From: Zoogloea ramigera
GTDB lineage: Bacteria; Pseudomonadota; Gammaproteobacteria; Burkholderiales; Rhodocyclaceae
DNA: 38,237 bases
Assembly (NCBI RefSeq): GCF_006539865.1
Contig: NZ_BJNV01000050.1
Span: forward strand, 1-38,237
Direction of reading: 5' to 3'
The translations under genes were made by a program, and so were the position numbers. The notes under the pieces were generated by a model, which saw only the letters and a list, made by a program, of their open reading frames with translations, was not told where the DNA came from and ran no database searches. Shown piece by piece: positions 27,408 to 38,019 of the stretch. Position 1 is the first letter of the stretch; each line of letters starts with the position of its first letter.

Positions 27408-27584
27408 TCACATCGCGATCATTTCGAAATCTTCTTTGCGGGCGCCACAATCTGGGCAGGTCCAGCTGGCCGGAAGGTCGTCCCAGCGGGTGCCGGGCGC
27501 AATACCCTCTTTGGGCAGTCCGTCGGCTTCCGAGTAGGTGAAACCGCAGATCAGGCACTTCCACGACTTGTATGGGGAATGCAT
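27408..27584 (-). CDS. rubA: Rubredoxin
   Basis: 58 residues starting [10 protein letters not shown]. The two Cys pairs that bind one iron atom are intact: WKCLICGF (Cys10, Cys13) and [13 protein letters not shown]. The spacing and the [17 protein letters not shown] middle are standard for a single-domain rubredoxin, a small cytoplasmic electron carrier. It stands divergent from thiD and 80 bp ahead of pilG. Rubredoxin genes beside pilG recur in beta- and gammaproteobacteria, although no mechanistic link to pili is established. Its redox partners are not visible. Confidence 0.95.
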   Translation of the reverse strand: MHSPYKSWKCLICGFTYSEADGLPKEGIAPGTRWDDLPASWTCPDCGARKEDFEMIAM

Positions 27585-27611
27585 GTGGGTGAGACTCGCT
27601 GTGATTTCGGC

Positions 27612-27617
27612 TAGAAT
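27612..27617 (+). promoter_or_regulatory. Candidate -10 box for thiD-thiE-hemL
   Basis: TAGAAT (5 of 6) lies in the 93-bp gap between divergent rubA and thiD. The -35 position is poor. Transcription would start near 27624, only a few bases before a GTG that opens a short leader frame ending on the thiD start. No thiamine-pyrophosphate riboswitch motif is seen in the leader. Confidence 0.35.
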
Positions 27618-27627
27618 CGCTCTGATC

Positions 27628-27681
27628 GTGAATGGTAGCGCAGTCGAAGTTAAAATTGTGCGTCCTCGTATCCCCGAATGA
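27628..27681 (+). CDS. Possible 17-codon leader peptide overlapping the thiD start
   Basis: GTG at 27628 opens [17 protein letters not shown] and stops with TGA at 27679-27681, overlapping the thiD ATG (ATGA). The thiD start has no Shine-Dalgarno sequence, so coupled re-initiation from this leader would explain its translation. The leader itself has no ribosome site but would begin within a few bases of the predicted transcript start, as leaderless frames do. This is an inference from layout; such a short frame could be chance. Confidence 0.25.
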   Translation: MNGSAVEVKIVRPRIPE

Positions 27682-28520
27682 CCATCCAGCGCAACGATCT
27701 CACTCCTCCTCTGGTTCTGGTTTTTGCCGCCGCCGACCCCACCGGCGGCGCCGGCATCCAGGCCGACATGCTGACGCTCGCCGGCATGGGCTGCCACGCG
27801 CTCACCGTCATCACCGCCCTCACCGTCCAGGACACCGCGGGTGTCGAGGACGTCCTGGCGGTGGATGCCGACTTCGTATCCGAACAGGCCAGGGCGGTGC
27901 TCGAGGACATGCCGGTGCAGGCCTTCAAGCTGGGCGTGCTCGGCAGCGTCGAGAACATCGAGGTGATCGCCGAGATCATCTCCGACTACCCCCACATCCC
28001 GGTGGTGGTCGACCCGGTGGTGGCCTCCGGGCGCGGGGACGAGCTCGCCTCCGAGGCGATGCTCGAGCGCCTGCGCGAGCTGATCCTGCCCCAGACCACC
28101 GTGATCACCCCCAACACCATGGAGGCCCGCCGCCTGGCGGCCCGCGGCCATGACGACCATGACGAGCTCGACATGTCGGCCTGCGCCCGGCGCATCCTGG
28201 CCACCGGCTGCAAGTACGTGCTGATCACCGGCTCCCATGCCAACACGCCCCAGGTGGTGAACACCCTCTACGGCATCCGCGGCGTGCTGCGCGCCGACGC
28301 CTGGGAGCGCCTGCAGGGCAGCTACCACGGCTCGGGGTGCACGCTGGCCTCGGCGCTTGCCGGAGCGCTGGCCCATGGCCTCGATGTGTCCCAGGCGGTC
28401 TTCGAGGCCGAGGGCTTCACCTGGCAGAGCCTGGTGGCCGCCTTCCGCCCCGGCATGGGCCAGTACATCCCGGACCGCTTCTTCTGGGTCCGGCCCTCCG
28501 ACGACGACTCCGAAACCTGA
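27678..28520 (+). CDS. thiD: Hydroxymethylpyrimidine / phosphomethylpyrimidine kinase
   Basis: 280 residues of the ribokinase-like fold. It phosphorylates HMP and HMP-phosphate to HMP diphosphate, the pyrimidine half of thiamine. Motifs: [18 protein letters not shown] near the N terminus, [41 protein letters not shown] and the anion-hole block [15 protein letters not shown]. The ATG has no ribosome site but overlaps the end of a possible leader peptide. thiE starts 3 bp after the stop, so the two thiamine genes are co-transcribed, with hemL coupled behind them. Confidence 0.95.
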   Translation: MTIQRNDLTPPLVLVFAAADPTGGAGIQADMLTLAGMGCHALTVITALTVQDTAGVEDVLAVDADFVSEQARAVLEDMPVQAFKLGVLGSVENIEVIAEIISDYPHIPVVVDPVVASGRGDELASEAMLERLRELILPQTTVITPNTMEARRLAARGHDDHDELDMSACARRILATGCKYVLITGSHANTPQVVNTLYGIRGVLRADAWERLQGSYHGSGCTLASALAGALAHGLDVSQAVFEAEGFTWQSLVAAFRPGMGQYIPDRFFWVRPSDDDSET

Positions 28521-28523
28521 TCG

Positions 28524-29162
28524 ATGTTTTTGCCCGGCCTCTACCTCGTCACGCCCGACCAGGCCGACGGCGACGCCCTTGTCGCCGCCGTGGCGGCCCT
28601 GCTGCCCGCCCGCCCGGCCCTCGTCCAGTACCGCAACAAGCTTGCCGACGCCAGCCAGCGCCGCGAGCAGGCCGGGCGCCTGCTGGCCCTGTGCCGCGCC
28701 GCCGGGGTGCCGCTCGTCATCAACGACGATCTGGCGCTGACCCTGGCGATCGGCGCCGACGGCGTCCACCTGGGCCGCGACGACGGTGACCCGGCGGAGG
28801 CCCGGCGTGCCCTCGGGCCCGGCCCCATCCTCGGCGTCAGCTGCTACGACGAATGGCCGCGGGCTGAAGCCGGCGCGGCGGCGGGCGTCGATTACCTGGC
28901 CTTCGGCGCCGTTTACCCGTCGCCCACCAAGCCCCACGCACCCCGCGCCAGCTTCGAGCTGCTCGCCCGTGCGAAGCGTGATCTCGGCCTGCCGGTGGCG
29001 GCCATCGGCGGCATCACCCTCGACAACGCGCCTCCGCTGATTGCCGCCGGCGCCAGCCTGCTGGCGGTGATCAGCGACGTCTTCTCCGCCCCTGGCCCGG
29101 CGGCCCGCGCGGCCGCCTACGCCGGGCTCTTCCCAGGCCCCTCACAGGAAACCACCGCATGA
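28524..29162 (+). CDS. thiE: Thiamine phosphate synthase
   Basis: 212 residues, a TIM-barrel enzyme that joins HMP diphosphate to thiazole phosphate. Motifs: [55 protein letters not shown], and [19 protein letters not shown]. The length is normal. The stop codon overlaps the hemL ATG (ATGA, 29159-29162), implying translational coupling of the last thiamine gene with a haem-pathway gene. Confidence 0.96.
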   Translation: MFLPGLYLVTPDQADGDALVAAVAALLPARPALVQYRNKLADASQRREQAGRLLALCRAAGVPLVINDDLALTLAIGADGVHLGRDDGDPAEARRALGPGPILGVSCYDEWPRAEAGAAAGVDYLAFGAVYPSPTKPHAPRASFELLARAKRDLGLPVAAIGGITLDNAPPLIAAGASLLAVISDVFSAPGPAARAAAYAGLFPGPSQETTA

Positions 29163-30445
29163 CCAGTCGCAACGAAGAACTCTTTGCCCGCGCCCAGCGC
29201 ACCATCCCCGGCGGCGTCAACTCGCCGGTCCGGGCCTTCCGTTCGGTGGGCGGCACGCCGCGCTTCCTCAAGAAGGCGCTGGGCGCCCGGGTGTGGGACG
29301 CCGACGGCAAGGAATACCTCGACTACGTGGGCTCCTGGGGCCCGGCGATCCTCGGCCACGCCGACCCGGTGGTGGTCGAGGCGGTGCGCAGCGCGGCCCT
29401 CGACGGCCTGTCCTTCGGCGCGCCCACCGAGCGCGAGATCGAGATGGCCGAGCGCCTGTGTGCGCTGCTGCCGAGCATGGAGATGGTGCGCCTCGTCTCC
29501 AGCGGCACCGAGGCCACGATGAGCGCCATCCGCCTGGCCCGCGGCTTCACCGGCCGCGACGCGATCGTCAAGTTCGAGGGCTGCTACCACGGCCACGCCG
29601 ACAGCCTGCTGGTCAAGGCCGGCTCGGGCCTGCTCACCTTCGGCAACCCCTCGTCGGCCGGCGTGCCCGAAGACTTCGCCAAGCACACCCTCGTGCTCGA
29701 CTACAACGACCCGGCCCAGCTCGAGGAAACCTTCAAGGCCCGCGGCGGCGAGATCGCCTGCGTGATCATCGAGCCGATCGCCGGCAACATGAACCTCATC
29801 AAGCCCTCGGCCGAGTTCATGCACCTGCTCCGCCGGCTGTGCACCGAGCACGGCGCGGTGCTGATCTTCGACGAGGTGATGACCGGCTTCCGGGTCGGCC
29901 CGCGGGGCGTGCAGGGCTTGTTCGGCATCACCCCCGATCTCACCACGCTGGGCAAGGTGATCGGCGGCGGGATGCCGGTGGGCGCCTTCGGCGGCCGTCG
30001 TGACATCATGGAAAAGATCGCCCCGCTGGGCGCCGTGTACCAGGCCGGCACCCTGTCGGGCAGCCCGGTGGCGGTGGCGGCGGGCCTCGCCAGCCTCGAG
30101 CAGATCGCCCGGCCCGGCTTCTACGACACCCTCGGCGCCCGCACCGGGCGCCTGGTGGCCGGCCTCAATGCGGCGGCGGCCCGGCATGGCGTGCAGTTCG
30201 TCGCCGATTCGGTGGGCGGCATGTTCGGCCTGTACTTCGCCCAGGCCGTGCCCCGCGACTACGCCGAGGTGATGGCCTGTGACAAGGAGCGCTTCAACCG
30301 CTTCTTCCACGCCATGCTGGATGCCGGCCACTACTTCGCCCCGTCGGCCTTCGAGGCCGGCTTCGTGTCGGCGGCCCACTCCGAGGCCGACATCGACAGC
30401 ACCATCGCCGCCGCCGAGGCCTGGTTCGCGGCCGAGGCGGGCTGA
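29159..30445 (+). CDS. hemL: Glutamate-1-semialdehyde 2,1-aminomutase
   Basis: 428 residues, the standard length. This PLP enzyme makes 5-aminolevulinate from glutamate-1-semialdehyde, so the organism feeds tetrapyrroles by the C5 (glutamyl-tRNA) route. Motifs: [60 protein letters not shown], and [17 protein letters not shown] with the PLP-binding Lys266. It overlaps the thiE stop by 4 bp. A bidirectional terminator begins 20 bp after its stop. hemF and hemCDXY in the same window serve later steps. Confidence 0.98.
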   Translation: MTSRNEELFARAQRTIPGGVNSPVRAFRSVGGTPRFLKKALGARVWDADGKEYLDYVGSWGPAILGHADPVVVEAVRSAALDGLSFGAPTEREIEMAERLCALLPSMEMVRLVSSGTEATMSAIRLARGFTGRDAIVKFEGCYHGHADSLLVKAGSGLLTFGNPSSAGVPEDFAKHTLVLDYNDPAQLEETFKARGGEIACVIIEPIAGNMNLIKPSAEFMHLLRRLCTEHGAVLIFDEVMTGFRVGPRGVQGLFGITPDLTTLGKVIGGGMPVGAFGGRRDIMEKIAPLGAVYQAGTLSGSPVAVAAGLASLEQIARPGFYDTLGARTGRLVAGLNAAAARHGVQFVADSVGGMFGLYFAQAVPRDYAEVMACDKERFNRFFHAMLDAGHYFAPSAFEAGFVSAAHSEADIDSTIAAAEAWFAAEAG

Positions 30446-30465
30446 GGCCAGTACGCTGCGGCAGC

Positions 30466-30498
30466 AAAAGGCCCGGTTTCCGCCGGGCCTTTTGTTTT
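30466..30498. terminator. Bidirectional terminator between hemL and mgtE
   Basis: AAAAGGCCCGG and CCGGGCCTTTT pair perfectly over 11 bp around a 6-nt loop (30477-30482), followed on the plus strand by GTTTT. The A and T flanks make it work for both convergent genes, and the mgtE stop codon (30497-30499) overlaps its right edge. Confidence 0.88.
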
Positions 30499-31939
30499 AC
30501 ATCAGGAAGATCGTCGCCAGCCCGAGAAAGATGAAGAAGCCGCCCGAGTCGGTGACGGCGGTGATGATCACGCTGGAGCCCACCGCCGGGTCCTGCCCCA
30601 GGCGGTTGCGGATCATCGGGGCCAGCACGCCCACCAGGGCGGCCAGCAGCAGGTTGAGGGTCATCGCGGCGGTCATCACCGCGCCCAGCTTGCCGCTGCC
30701 GTAGAGCACCCACGACAGCACGCCGAGCAGGCCGCCCCACACGATTCCATTCACCAGCGCCACGCCCATCTCCTTCTTGATGAGGCGGGTGAGGGCGTCG
30801 TCCTGCACCTGGCCCATCGCGATGCCGCGCACGATCATCGTGATGGTCTGGTTGCCCGAGTTGCCGCCGATGCCGGCCACGATGGGCATCAGCGCGGCCA
30901 GCGCCACCAGCTTCTCGATGGAGCCCTCGAAGGCGCCGATCACCCGGCTGGCGAAGAAGGCGGTGACGAGGTTCACCGCCAGCCAGGCCCAGCGGTTCTT
31001 CACCGAGTCCCACACCGGGGCGAAGATGTCCTCGCCCTCCTTCAGGCCGGCCTGGCTGAGCAGCTCGTTCTCGGTTTCCTCGCGGATGAAGTCCACCACC
31101 GTGGCCACCGTGACCCGCCCGACCAGCTTGCGGTGGTAGTCCACCACCGGCGCCGACACCAGGTCGTAGCGCTCGAAGGCCTGGGCCGCGGTCTCGGCCT
31201 CGTCGGCGGGCTCCAGCGTCAGGGTGTCGGTGAGCATGATGCTGCCGACCACGGTTTCGGGGTCGTTGATGAGCAGCCGGTCGAGGGGCAGCACGCCACG
31301 GAGGTGTTCGTCCCGGTCGACCACGAAGAGCTGGTCGGTGTGGTCGGGTAGCTCTTCGAAGCGGCGCAGGTAGCGCAGCACCACCTCCAGGGTCACGTCC
31401 TCGCGCACGGTGACCATTTCGAAGTCCATCAGCGCGCCCACCGAGTCGTCGGGGTAGGACATGGCGGCGCGCAGCTGCTCGCGCTCTTCCTGGTCGAGGC
31501 CCTGGTAGACCGCCTCCATCACCGCCTGGGGCAGGTCAGGGGCCAGGTCGGCCAGCTCGTCGGCGTCGAGTTGTTCGGCGGCGGCGCGCAGGGAGTCCGG
31601 GTCCATCGACTCGATGAGGGATTCCCGCACCGCGTCGGACACCTCGAGCAGGATCTCGCCGTCCCGCTCGGCCTTCACCAGGTCCCACACGAACAGGCGC
31701 TCGTCGACGGGCAATGCCTCGAGGATGTGGGCGACGTCGGCGGAGTGCAGGCTGTCGAGCTTGTGGGTCAGCTCGTGGATGTGCTGCTTGTGCACCAGGC
31801 TCTCGACCAGCTCGTGCTTGGGCATCTCCTGGCGATGGACGAGGTCCTCCACCAGCTTGTGGCGGGCAAGCAGGTGCTGCACCTCGCGCACGTGGCTGTC
31901 GAGGTCGTCGTGGTGCTGGAGTTCGTCGTTATCGGCCAT
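30497..31939 (-). CDS. mgtE: Magnesium transporter MgtE
   Basis: 480 residues from ATG 31939 (MADNDELQHH). Order: a His-rich N terminus with a near-duplicate LVEDLVHRQ / LVESLVHKQ, a superhelical N domain (about 45-150), two CBS domains (about 150-270), and five membrane helices from about 300. The pore signature MPIVAGIGGNSGNQTITM and the last-helix block TAVTDSGGFFIFLGLA, with the Asp that lines the pore in T. thermophilus MgtE, are intact. It admits Mg2+ and closes when the cytoplasmic domains are Mg2+-loaded. An upstream open extension is rejected because it reads through repeats. The stop overlaps the terminator shared with hemL. Confidence 0.95.
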   Translation of the reverse strand: MADNDELQHHDDLDSHVREVQHLLARHKLVEDLVHRQEMPKHELVESLVHKQHIHELTHKLDSLHSADVAHILEALPVDERLFVWDLVKAERDGEILLEVSDAVRESLIESMDPDSLRAAAEQLDADELADLAPDLPQAVMEAVYQGLDQEEREQLRAAMSYPDDSVGALMDFEMVTVREDVTLEVVLRYLRRFEELPDHTDQLFVVDRDEHLRGVLPLDRLLINDPETVVGSIMLTDTLTLEPADEAETAAQAFERYDLVSAPVVDYHRKLVGRVTVATVVDFIREETENELLSQAGLKEGEDIFAPVWDSVKNRWAWLAVNLVTAFFASRVIGAFEGSIEKLVALAALMPIVAGIGGNSGNQTITMIVRGIAMGQVQDDALTRLIKKEMGVALVNGIVWGGLLGVLSWVLYGSGKLGAVMTAAMTLNLLLAALVGVLAPMIRNRLGQDPAVGSSVIITAVTDSGGFFIFLGLATIFLM

Positions 31940-32131
31940 GGTCGGCGTCCCGCGGATGGCGTCGCGCCGGACGGCGCGCAGGCTGCGGATTCTACGGCCT
32001 TTGCTGCGCCGCGGCGACCCGCGGGCGGGGCTTTTCTGCCCGCCTTTGCCCCGCGGCGGGGTAGTGGGCGGAGCGCATGCCCCAGGGTGGGGCTCGGATG
32101 GCCCCGGGCGGGCCATCGATGGGGCTGCCTG

Positions 32132-32166
32132 ACCCTCCGTTGCCTCAATTTGAGGCAACGGAGGGT
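32132..32166. repeat. Perfect 35-bp palindrome (17-bp arms, 1-nt centre)
   Basis: ACCCTCCGTTGCCTCAA at 32132-32148 and its exact reverse complement at 32150-32166 flank a single T. It would form a long hairpin or cruciform. Its inner 15 nt (32142-32156, GCCTCAATTTGAGGC) line up with the first hairpin of the array that follows. There is no T-run, so it is not a typical terminator. Confidence 0.9.
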
Positions 32167-32334
32167 GTCAGCCTACCCAAGCGAGGCTCAGTTGCCCCTT
32201 TTTTGCCCCGTTTTGGGGCATCGGAGGGACGCTGGATACCCAGCGGAGGGGCAGCGCGAGGCATTGTTGCCCCGTTTTGGGGCGTCGGAGGGTCGGCGAG
32301 ACTCAACGGAGGGCTGGCGCAACCCAAGCGAGGG
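32142..32334. repeat. Array of about 63-bp units with 15-nt hairpins and CGGAGGG boxes
   Basis: Three 15-nt hairpins start at 32142 (GCCTCAATTTGAGGC), 32205 and 32269 (both GCCCCGTTTTGGGGC), spaced 63 and 64 bp. Two bases after each comes CGGAGGG (32159, 32222, 32286), and 21-22 bp later a second CGGAGGG or GCGAGG box (32181, 32244, 32307), with one more (32328) at the end. The stem pair T-A in the first hairpin is C-G in the others, a compensatory change. Function unknown. Confidence 0.8.
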
Positions 32335-32386
32335 TCAGCGAGACCCTTTGGTGCCGTGCTGGCCGGCACCCAAGGCGACCCGCCGC

Positions 32387-33526
32387 CTACGGCCAGGCCC
32401 GCGCCCCGAACATCATCCGCTTGGCCACGAAGTGCCGCGCCGGCGGCAGCAGGTCGAGGGCGAACAGGCCGGCGCCGCGGGCGTGGGCGAGGGGGGTGAT
32501 GGCGTTGCTGAAGAGGCGCACCAGGCCGTCGGTGAAGCGGATCGTGCCCTGGCGGTCGAGGCGCCGCTCGCTGGCGTAGCGCGCCAGGGTGTCGGGGGCG
32601 CCGGGGTCGCCATCGGCCCTGAGCAGCACCTGGGCGAGGGCCCACACGTCGCGCAGGGCCAGGTTGTAGCCCTGGCCGGCCACCGGGTGCAGGGTCTGGG
32701 CGGCGTTGCCGAGCCACACGGTACGCGGGCCGACGGGGTCGGGGCGGTAGCGCAGCAGCAGCGGGTAGCGGGCCCGCGGGCCGACGCTGGCAAAGTGCAG
32801 GCGCTCGCCGAAGTGGGCCTGCAGGCGGGCCCGGTAGGCGTCGTCGCCCTCGGCCATCAGGGCGTCGGCCTCGGCGGGGCTGGCGGTGTGCACGATGGCG
32901 CAGTCGCTGCCGCAGGGCAGCACGGCCAGCGGGCCCTGCGGGGTGAAGCGTTCCCAGGCCCGGTGGGCGTGGCCTTCGACGGGGGTGGCGACGCTGATCA
33001 CGGCGTGCTGGGCGTAGTCGCGCTCGACAAGCTCGGGGGCATCGCTGCCCTGGATGCTGCCTTCGGCGCAGGCCACCAGACGGGCCTCCAGCGTGCCGTC
33101 GGCGAGCTTGAGGGTGACGTTGTCGGCGCCGGCGGTGAGGCTGCTCACCGGGCTGTCGCCCTGGATCGGGATGCCGGCGGCGGCGAGGGCGTCGTCGAGC
33201 GCCGCGGCGAGGTTTCCGGCGGCCACCACGTAGCCCATCGCGGGCAGGCCGTAGTCGGCGGCCGTCAGCAGGCTGCGGCCGAGGCGGCCCTGCTGGGAGA
33301 TGTGGATGGTCTCGATGGGCGTGGCCTGCAGCTGCGGCCAGATGCCCAGCCGCTCGAGGGTCAGCCGGCTGCCGTGGGAGAGGGCCAGCACCCGGGGGTC
33401 GTGGCGGGCGGCGCCGCGGGCGCGGGCGTCCACCAGCAGGATGTCGAGGCCGGAATCCTTGAGCGCCAGCGCCAGGGTCATGCCCACCGGGCCGGCGCCG
33501 ACGATGATCAGGTCATGCCTTGGCAT
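32387..33526 (-). CDS. ubiH: UbiH/UbiF-family FAD-dependent ubiquinone biosynthesis hydroxylase
   Basis: 379 residues from ATG 33526 (MPRHDLIIVGAG); a GTG four codons upstream is less likely because GAGG sits 6 bp before the ATG. FAD motifs are clear: IIVGAGPVGMTLALALKDSG, a family-type DPRVLALSHGSRLTLERLG, and WLGNAAQTLHPVAGQGYNLALRD. This family adds hydroxyl groups to the ubiquinone ring; paralogues differ in position, so UbiH is the likeliest label rather than a certainty. It overlaps the pepP end by 14 bp; the pepP-ubiH pair is conserved from E. coli onward. The 447-bp repeat gap lies downstream. Confidence 0.9.
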   Translation of the reverse strand: MPRHDLIIVGAGPVGMTLALALKDSGLDILLVDARARGAARHDPRVLALSHGSRLTLERLGIWPQLQATPIETIHISQQGRLGRSLLTAADYGLPAMGYVVAAGNLAAALDDALAAAGIPIQGDSPVSSLTAGADNVTLKLADGTLEARLVACAEGSIQGSDAPELVERDYAQHAVISVATPVEGHAHRAWERFTPQGPLAVLPCGSDCAIVHTASPAEADALMAEGDDAYRARLQAHFGERLHFASVGPRARYPLLLRYRPDPVGPRTVWLGNAAQTLHPVAGQGYNLALRDVWALAQVLLRADGDPGAPDTLARYASERRLDRQGTIRFTDGLVRLFSNAITPLAHARGAGLFALDLLPPARHFVAKRMMFGARAWP

Positions 33527-34844
33527 GGGGGGCCTCACGCATCAGGGCTTCGATCTCGGCGATGGTCTTGGGGGTGGCGATGGTGATGATGTCGTTGCCT
33601 TCGGGGGTGACCAGCACGTTGTCCTCGATCCGCACGCCGATGTTCCAGAAGGCTTCCGGCACGCCTTCGGCGGGGCGTATGTAGGCGCCGGGCTCGACGG
33701 TGAGCACGTTGCCGGGGGCCAGCAGGCGCCACTGGCCGCCGGTCTGGTAGCTGCCGGCGTCGTGCACGTCGAGGCCCAGCCAGTGGCCGGTGCGGTGCAT
33801 GTAGAACTGGCGGTAGCTGCCGGCTTCGAGCACGCCGTCGAGGCTGCCCTGGAGCAGGCCGAGGTCGAGGAAGCCCTGGGCGAGCACCCGGGTGGCGGCG
33901 TCGTGGGCGGCGTTCCAGTCGAGGCCCGGCCGCACCTTGTCGATGGCGGCGGCCTGGGCGGCGAGGACGAGTTCATACACGGCCTTCTGGGGGCCGCTGA
34001 AGCGGCCGTTCACCGGGAAGCTGCGGGTGATGTCGGAGGCGTAGCCGTCGAGCTCGCAGCCGGCGTCGATGAGGATCAGCTCGCCGTGCTGCATCTGGCG
34101 GTCGTTCTCGACGTAGTGCAGCACGCAGGCGTTGGGGCCGCTGGCGACGATGGAGCCGTAGGCCGGCGACTGGCTGCCGTGGCGGCGGAATTCGTGGAGC
34201 AGCTCGGCCTCGAGTTCATGTTCCCAGGCGCCGTGGCGGGCGGTGAGCATGGCGCGGCGGTGGGCGCCGGCGGTGATCGCGGCGGCGCGGCGCATGGTGG
34301 CGATCTCGCTGTCGTCCTTCACGAGACGCATCTCGTCGATAAGGCTGCGCACGTCGCGGATCTGGGCTGGTGCCTGGTGGCCGCTGCGGGCCTGGGCGCG
34401 CACGCGGTTGAGGGCGTCGGTGAGGCGGCGGTCCCAGTCGGGCTCGTAGCCCATCGAGTAGAAGATGGTGGGCTGGTTGAGCAGCAGCTCGGCGAGCTTG
34501 GCGTCGAGTTCGGCGATGGGGTGGGCCTCGTCGAAGCCGAAGGTTTCGCGGGCGGCGTCGGGGCCGTGGCGGTAGCCGTCCCAGATCTCGCGCTCGATGT
34601 CCTTGCTGCGGCAGAACAGCAGGCTCCTGGGGGCGTCGCCGGCCACCAGCACCAGCACCGCCTCGGGCTCACGGAAGCCGGTGAGGTAATAGAAGTAGCT
34701 GTCGAAGCGGTAGCTGTGGTGGGTGTCGCGGTTGCGGACGCGCTCGGGGGCGGTGGGGATGATGGCGACCCCGCCGCCGGCGGCCTGCATGGTGGCCAGC
34801 AAGCGGCTGCGGCGGGCCTGGAAGGGGGCGATGTCGAGGGGCAT
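33513..34844 (-). CDS. pepP: Xaa-Pro aminopeptidase
   Basis: 443 residues, close to E. coli PepP. It removes N-terminal residues preceding proline using two Mn2+ ions. The N domain (about 1-170) and pita-bread catalytic domain are both present. Metal ligands are visible: ILIDAGCELDGYASDITRSF (two Asp), MHRTGHWLGLDVHD (His), NVLTVEPGAYI (Glu) and IGVRIEDNVLV (Glu). It starts 33 bp after the small secreted protein gene and overlaps ubiH. In relatives I would expect pepP to follow murU directly; here two unrelated genes intervene. Confidence 0.95.
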   Translation of the reverse strand: MPLDIAPFQARRSRLLATMQAAGGGVAIIPTAPERVRNRDTHHSYRFDSYFYYLTGFREPEAVLVLVAGDAPRSLLFCRSKDIEREIWDGYRHGPDAARETFGFDEAHPIAELDAKLAELLLNQPTIFYSMGYEPDWDRRLTDALNRVRAQARSGHQAPAQIRDVRSLIDEMRLVKDDSEIATMRRAAAITAGAHRRAMLTARHGAWEHELEAELLHEFRRHGSQSPAYGSIVASGPNACVLHYVENDRQMQHGELILIDAGCELDGYASDITRSFPVNGRFSGPQKAVYELVLAAQAAAIDKVRPGLDWNAAHDAATRVLAQGFLDLGLLQGSLDGVLEAGSYRQFYMHRTGHWLGLDVHDAGSYQTGGQWRLLAPGNVLTVEPGAYIRPAEGVPEAFWNIGVRIEDNVLVTPEGNDIITIATPKTIAEIEALMREAPHAKA

Positions 34845-34877
34845 GGCGTGGCAGGGTGTCCGGGTTGAGGGAGGGGG

Positions 34878-35465
34878 TTATTTCAGGGCTTGGCCCGTCT
34901 GATCGAAGTGTTCATCGCCCTGGCTGCTTTCGGTTTCGAAGTGCCAGTGCTTGAGCTTGCCATTGTTCCAGTATTCGTAGTCGTGGTGAAACGTCCGGTT
35001 TCTGGTGACCTTTTCGGCCGTTGGCGCGCGCCCGTCCGGGAATACCTCGACCCGAAAGTAAGCCCTCTCCTCGCGGATACCCACCAGGTTTCGGGCCTGG
35101 GGCGGGAGATCGCCTGCGGCAGGAAGGAAATAATGGACGCCGGGTGCCAGCTTTGACACCCATTGGGCGTCGACGGAAACCGGATTGCGTTCGGTCAGCC
35201 ACTTTTCAGCCCATCGAATGCGTGTGCCTTCCATGAAAAACCGATAGTGGGCGCGGGCGGCCTCGGCCTCGGCCTCGCTGATCGGGAGCTCAGGGCGAAT
35301 CGGCAGTGAGTACAGGTTCGCCCTGGCGTAGAAGGCAATGCCGGTGGTTGCTGCGGAGGTGGGCATGGGTTTCTCCGGGTGGGCGTAACTGGGATGAATG
35401 ACGCACCACAGCGCTGCCGCGAGGGTTGCGCAAATGACGGGAAGGCGAGGGGCCGGCAGGCGCAT
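34878..35465 (-). CDS. Secreted protein of unknown family, candidate periplasmic immunity protein
   Basis: 195 residues. A Sec signal peptide (hydrophobic about 8-23) ends at PSYA (cleavage after Ala28); the Cys21 context (ALWC) is not a good lipobox. The mature part is polar with many aromatics (HYRFFMEGTRIRWAEKWL, YFRVEVFPDG, FHHDYEYWNNGKLKHWHFE), suggesting a small compact beta-rich domain. I recognise no family. It starts 6 bp after the stop of the putative papain-fold protein, so the two are co-transcribed. A signal peptide on the second partner but not the first is the layout of cell-wall effector and periplasmic immunity pairs; that role is an inference. G+C is clearly lower than in neighbours. 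Confidence 0.7.
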   Translation of the reverse strand: MRLPAPRLPVICATLAAALWCVIHPSYAHPEKPMPTSAATTGIAFYARANLYSLPIRPELPISEAEAEAARAHYRFFMEGTRIRWAEKWLTERNPVSVDAQWVSKLAPGVHYFLPAAGDLPPQARNLVGIREERAYFRVEVFPDGRAPTAEKVTRNRTFHHDYEYWNNGKLKHWHFETESSQGDEHFDQTGQALK

Positions 35466-35471
35466 CGGCGT

Positions 35472-37940
<2,469 letters not shown>

Positions 37941-37962
37941 GGGAGTCGGAGAGGGGTTCGTG

Positions 37963-37968
37963 TAAAAT
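37963..37968 (+). promoter_or_regulatory. Candidate -10 box for lptD
   Basis: TAAAAT (5 of 6) lies in the AT-rich centre of the 79-bp gap between divergent amgK and lptD, about 52 bp before the lptD ATG. The -35 region is unconvincing. Confidence 0.35.
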
Positions 37969-38019
37969 CGCGCAGTTTATCAAACCACGGTCGGCTCGCC
38001 GGCCGGTTCCGCATCCCGG

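Larger units (their letters stand above)
31940..32386. other. 447-bp gene-free gap between ubiH and mgtE, rich in repeats
   Basis: No gene is supportable here. The part next to mgtE (31940-32130) is very GC-rich with G/C runs and no clear promoter. The part from 32132 to about 32340 holds a perfect palindrome and an array of about 63-bp units listed separately. Open frames on either strand only reflect the periodic repeats. Confidence 0.8.

Noticed and set aside
27585-27677. Thiamine-pyrophosphate riboswitch ahead of thiD
   Set aside because: The gap is only 93 bp and lacks the conserved CUGAGA and ACCUGAUC-type boxes.
32142-32334. CRISPR array
   Set aside because: The repeated units are only 15-24 bp with repeats inside the would-be spacers, the period is irregular (21/42 within 63), and no cas genes are present.
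31940-32386. Mg2+ riboswitch (M-box or mgtA-type) ahead of mgtE
   Set aside because: None of the recognisable conserved segments is seen, only the periodic hairpins.
32145-32717. Minus-strand frame joining the repeat gap to ubiH
   Set aside because: It is in a different register from ubiH and its Pro/Arg-rich repeats follow the 21-22 bp DNA periodicity.
34878-35465. Lipoprotein reading of the secreted protein
   Set aside because: The residue before Cys21 is Trp, which does not fit a lipobox, while Ser-Tyr-Ala at 26-28 fits signal peptidase I.
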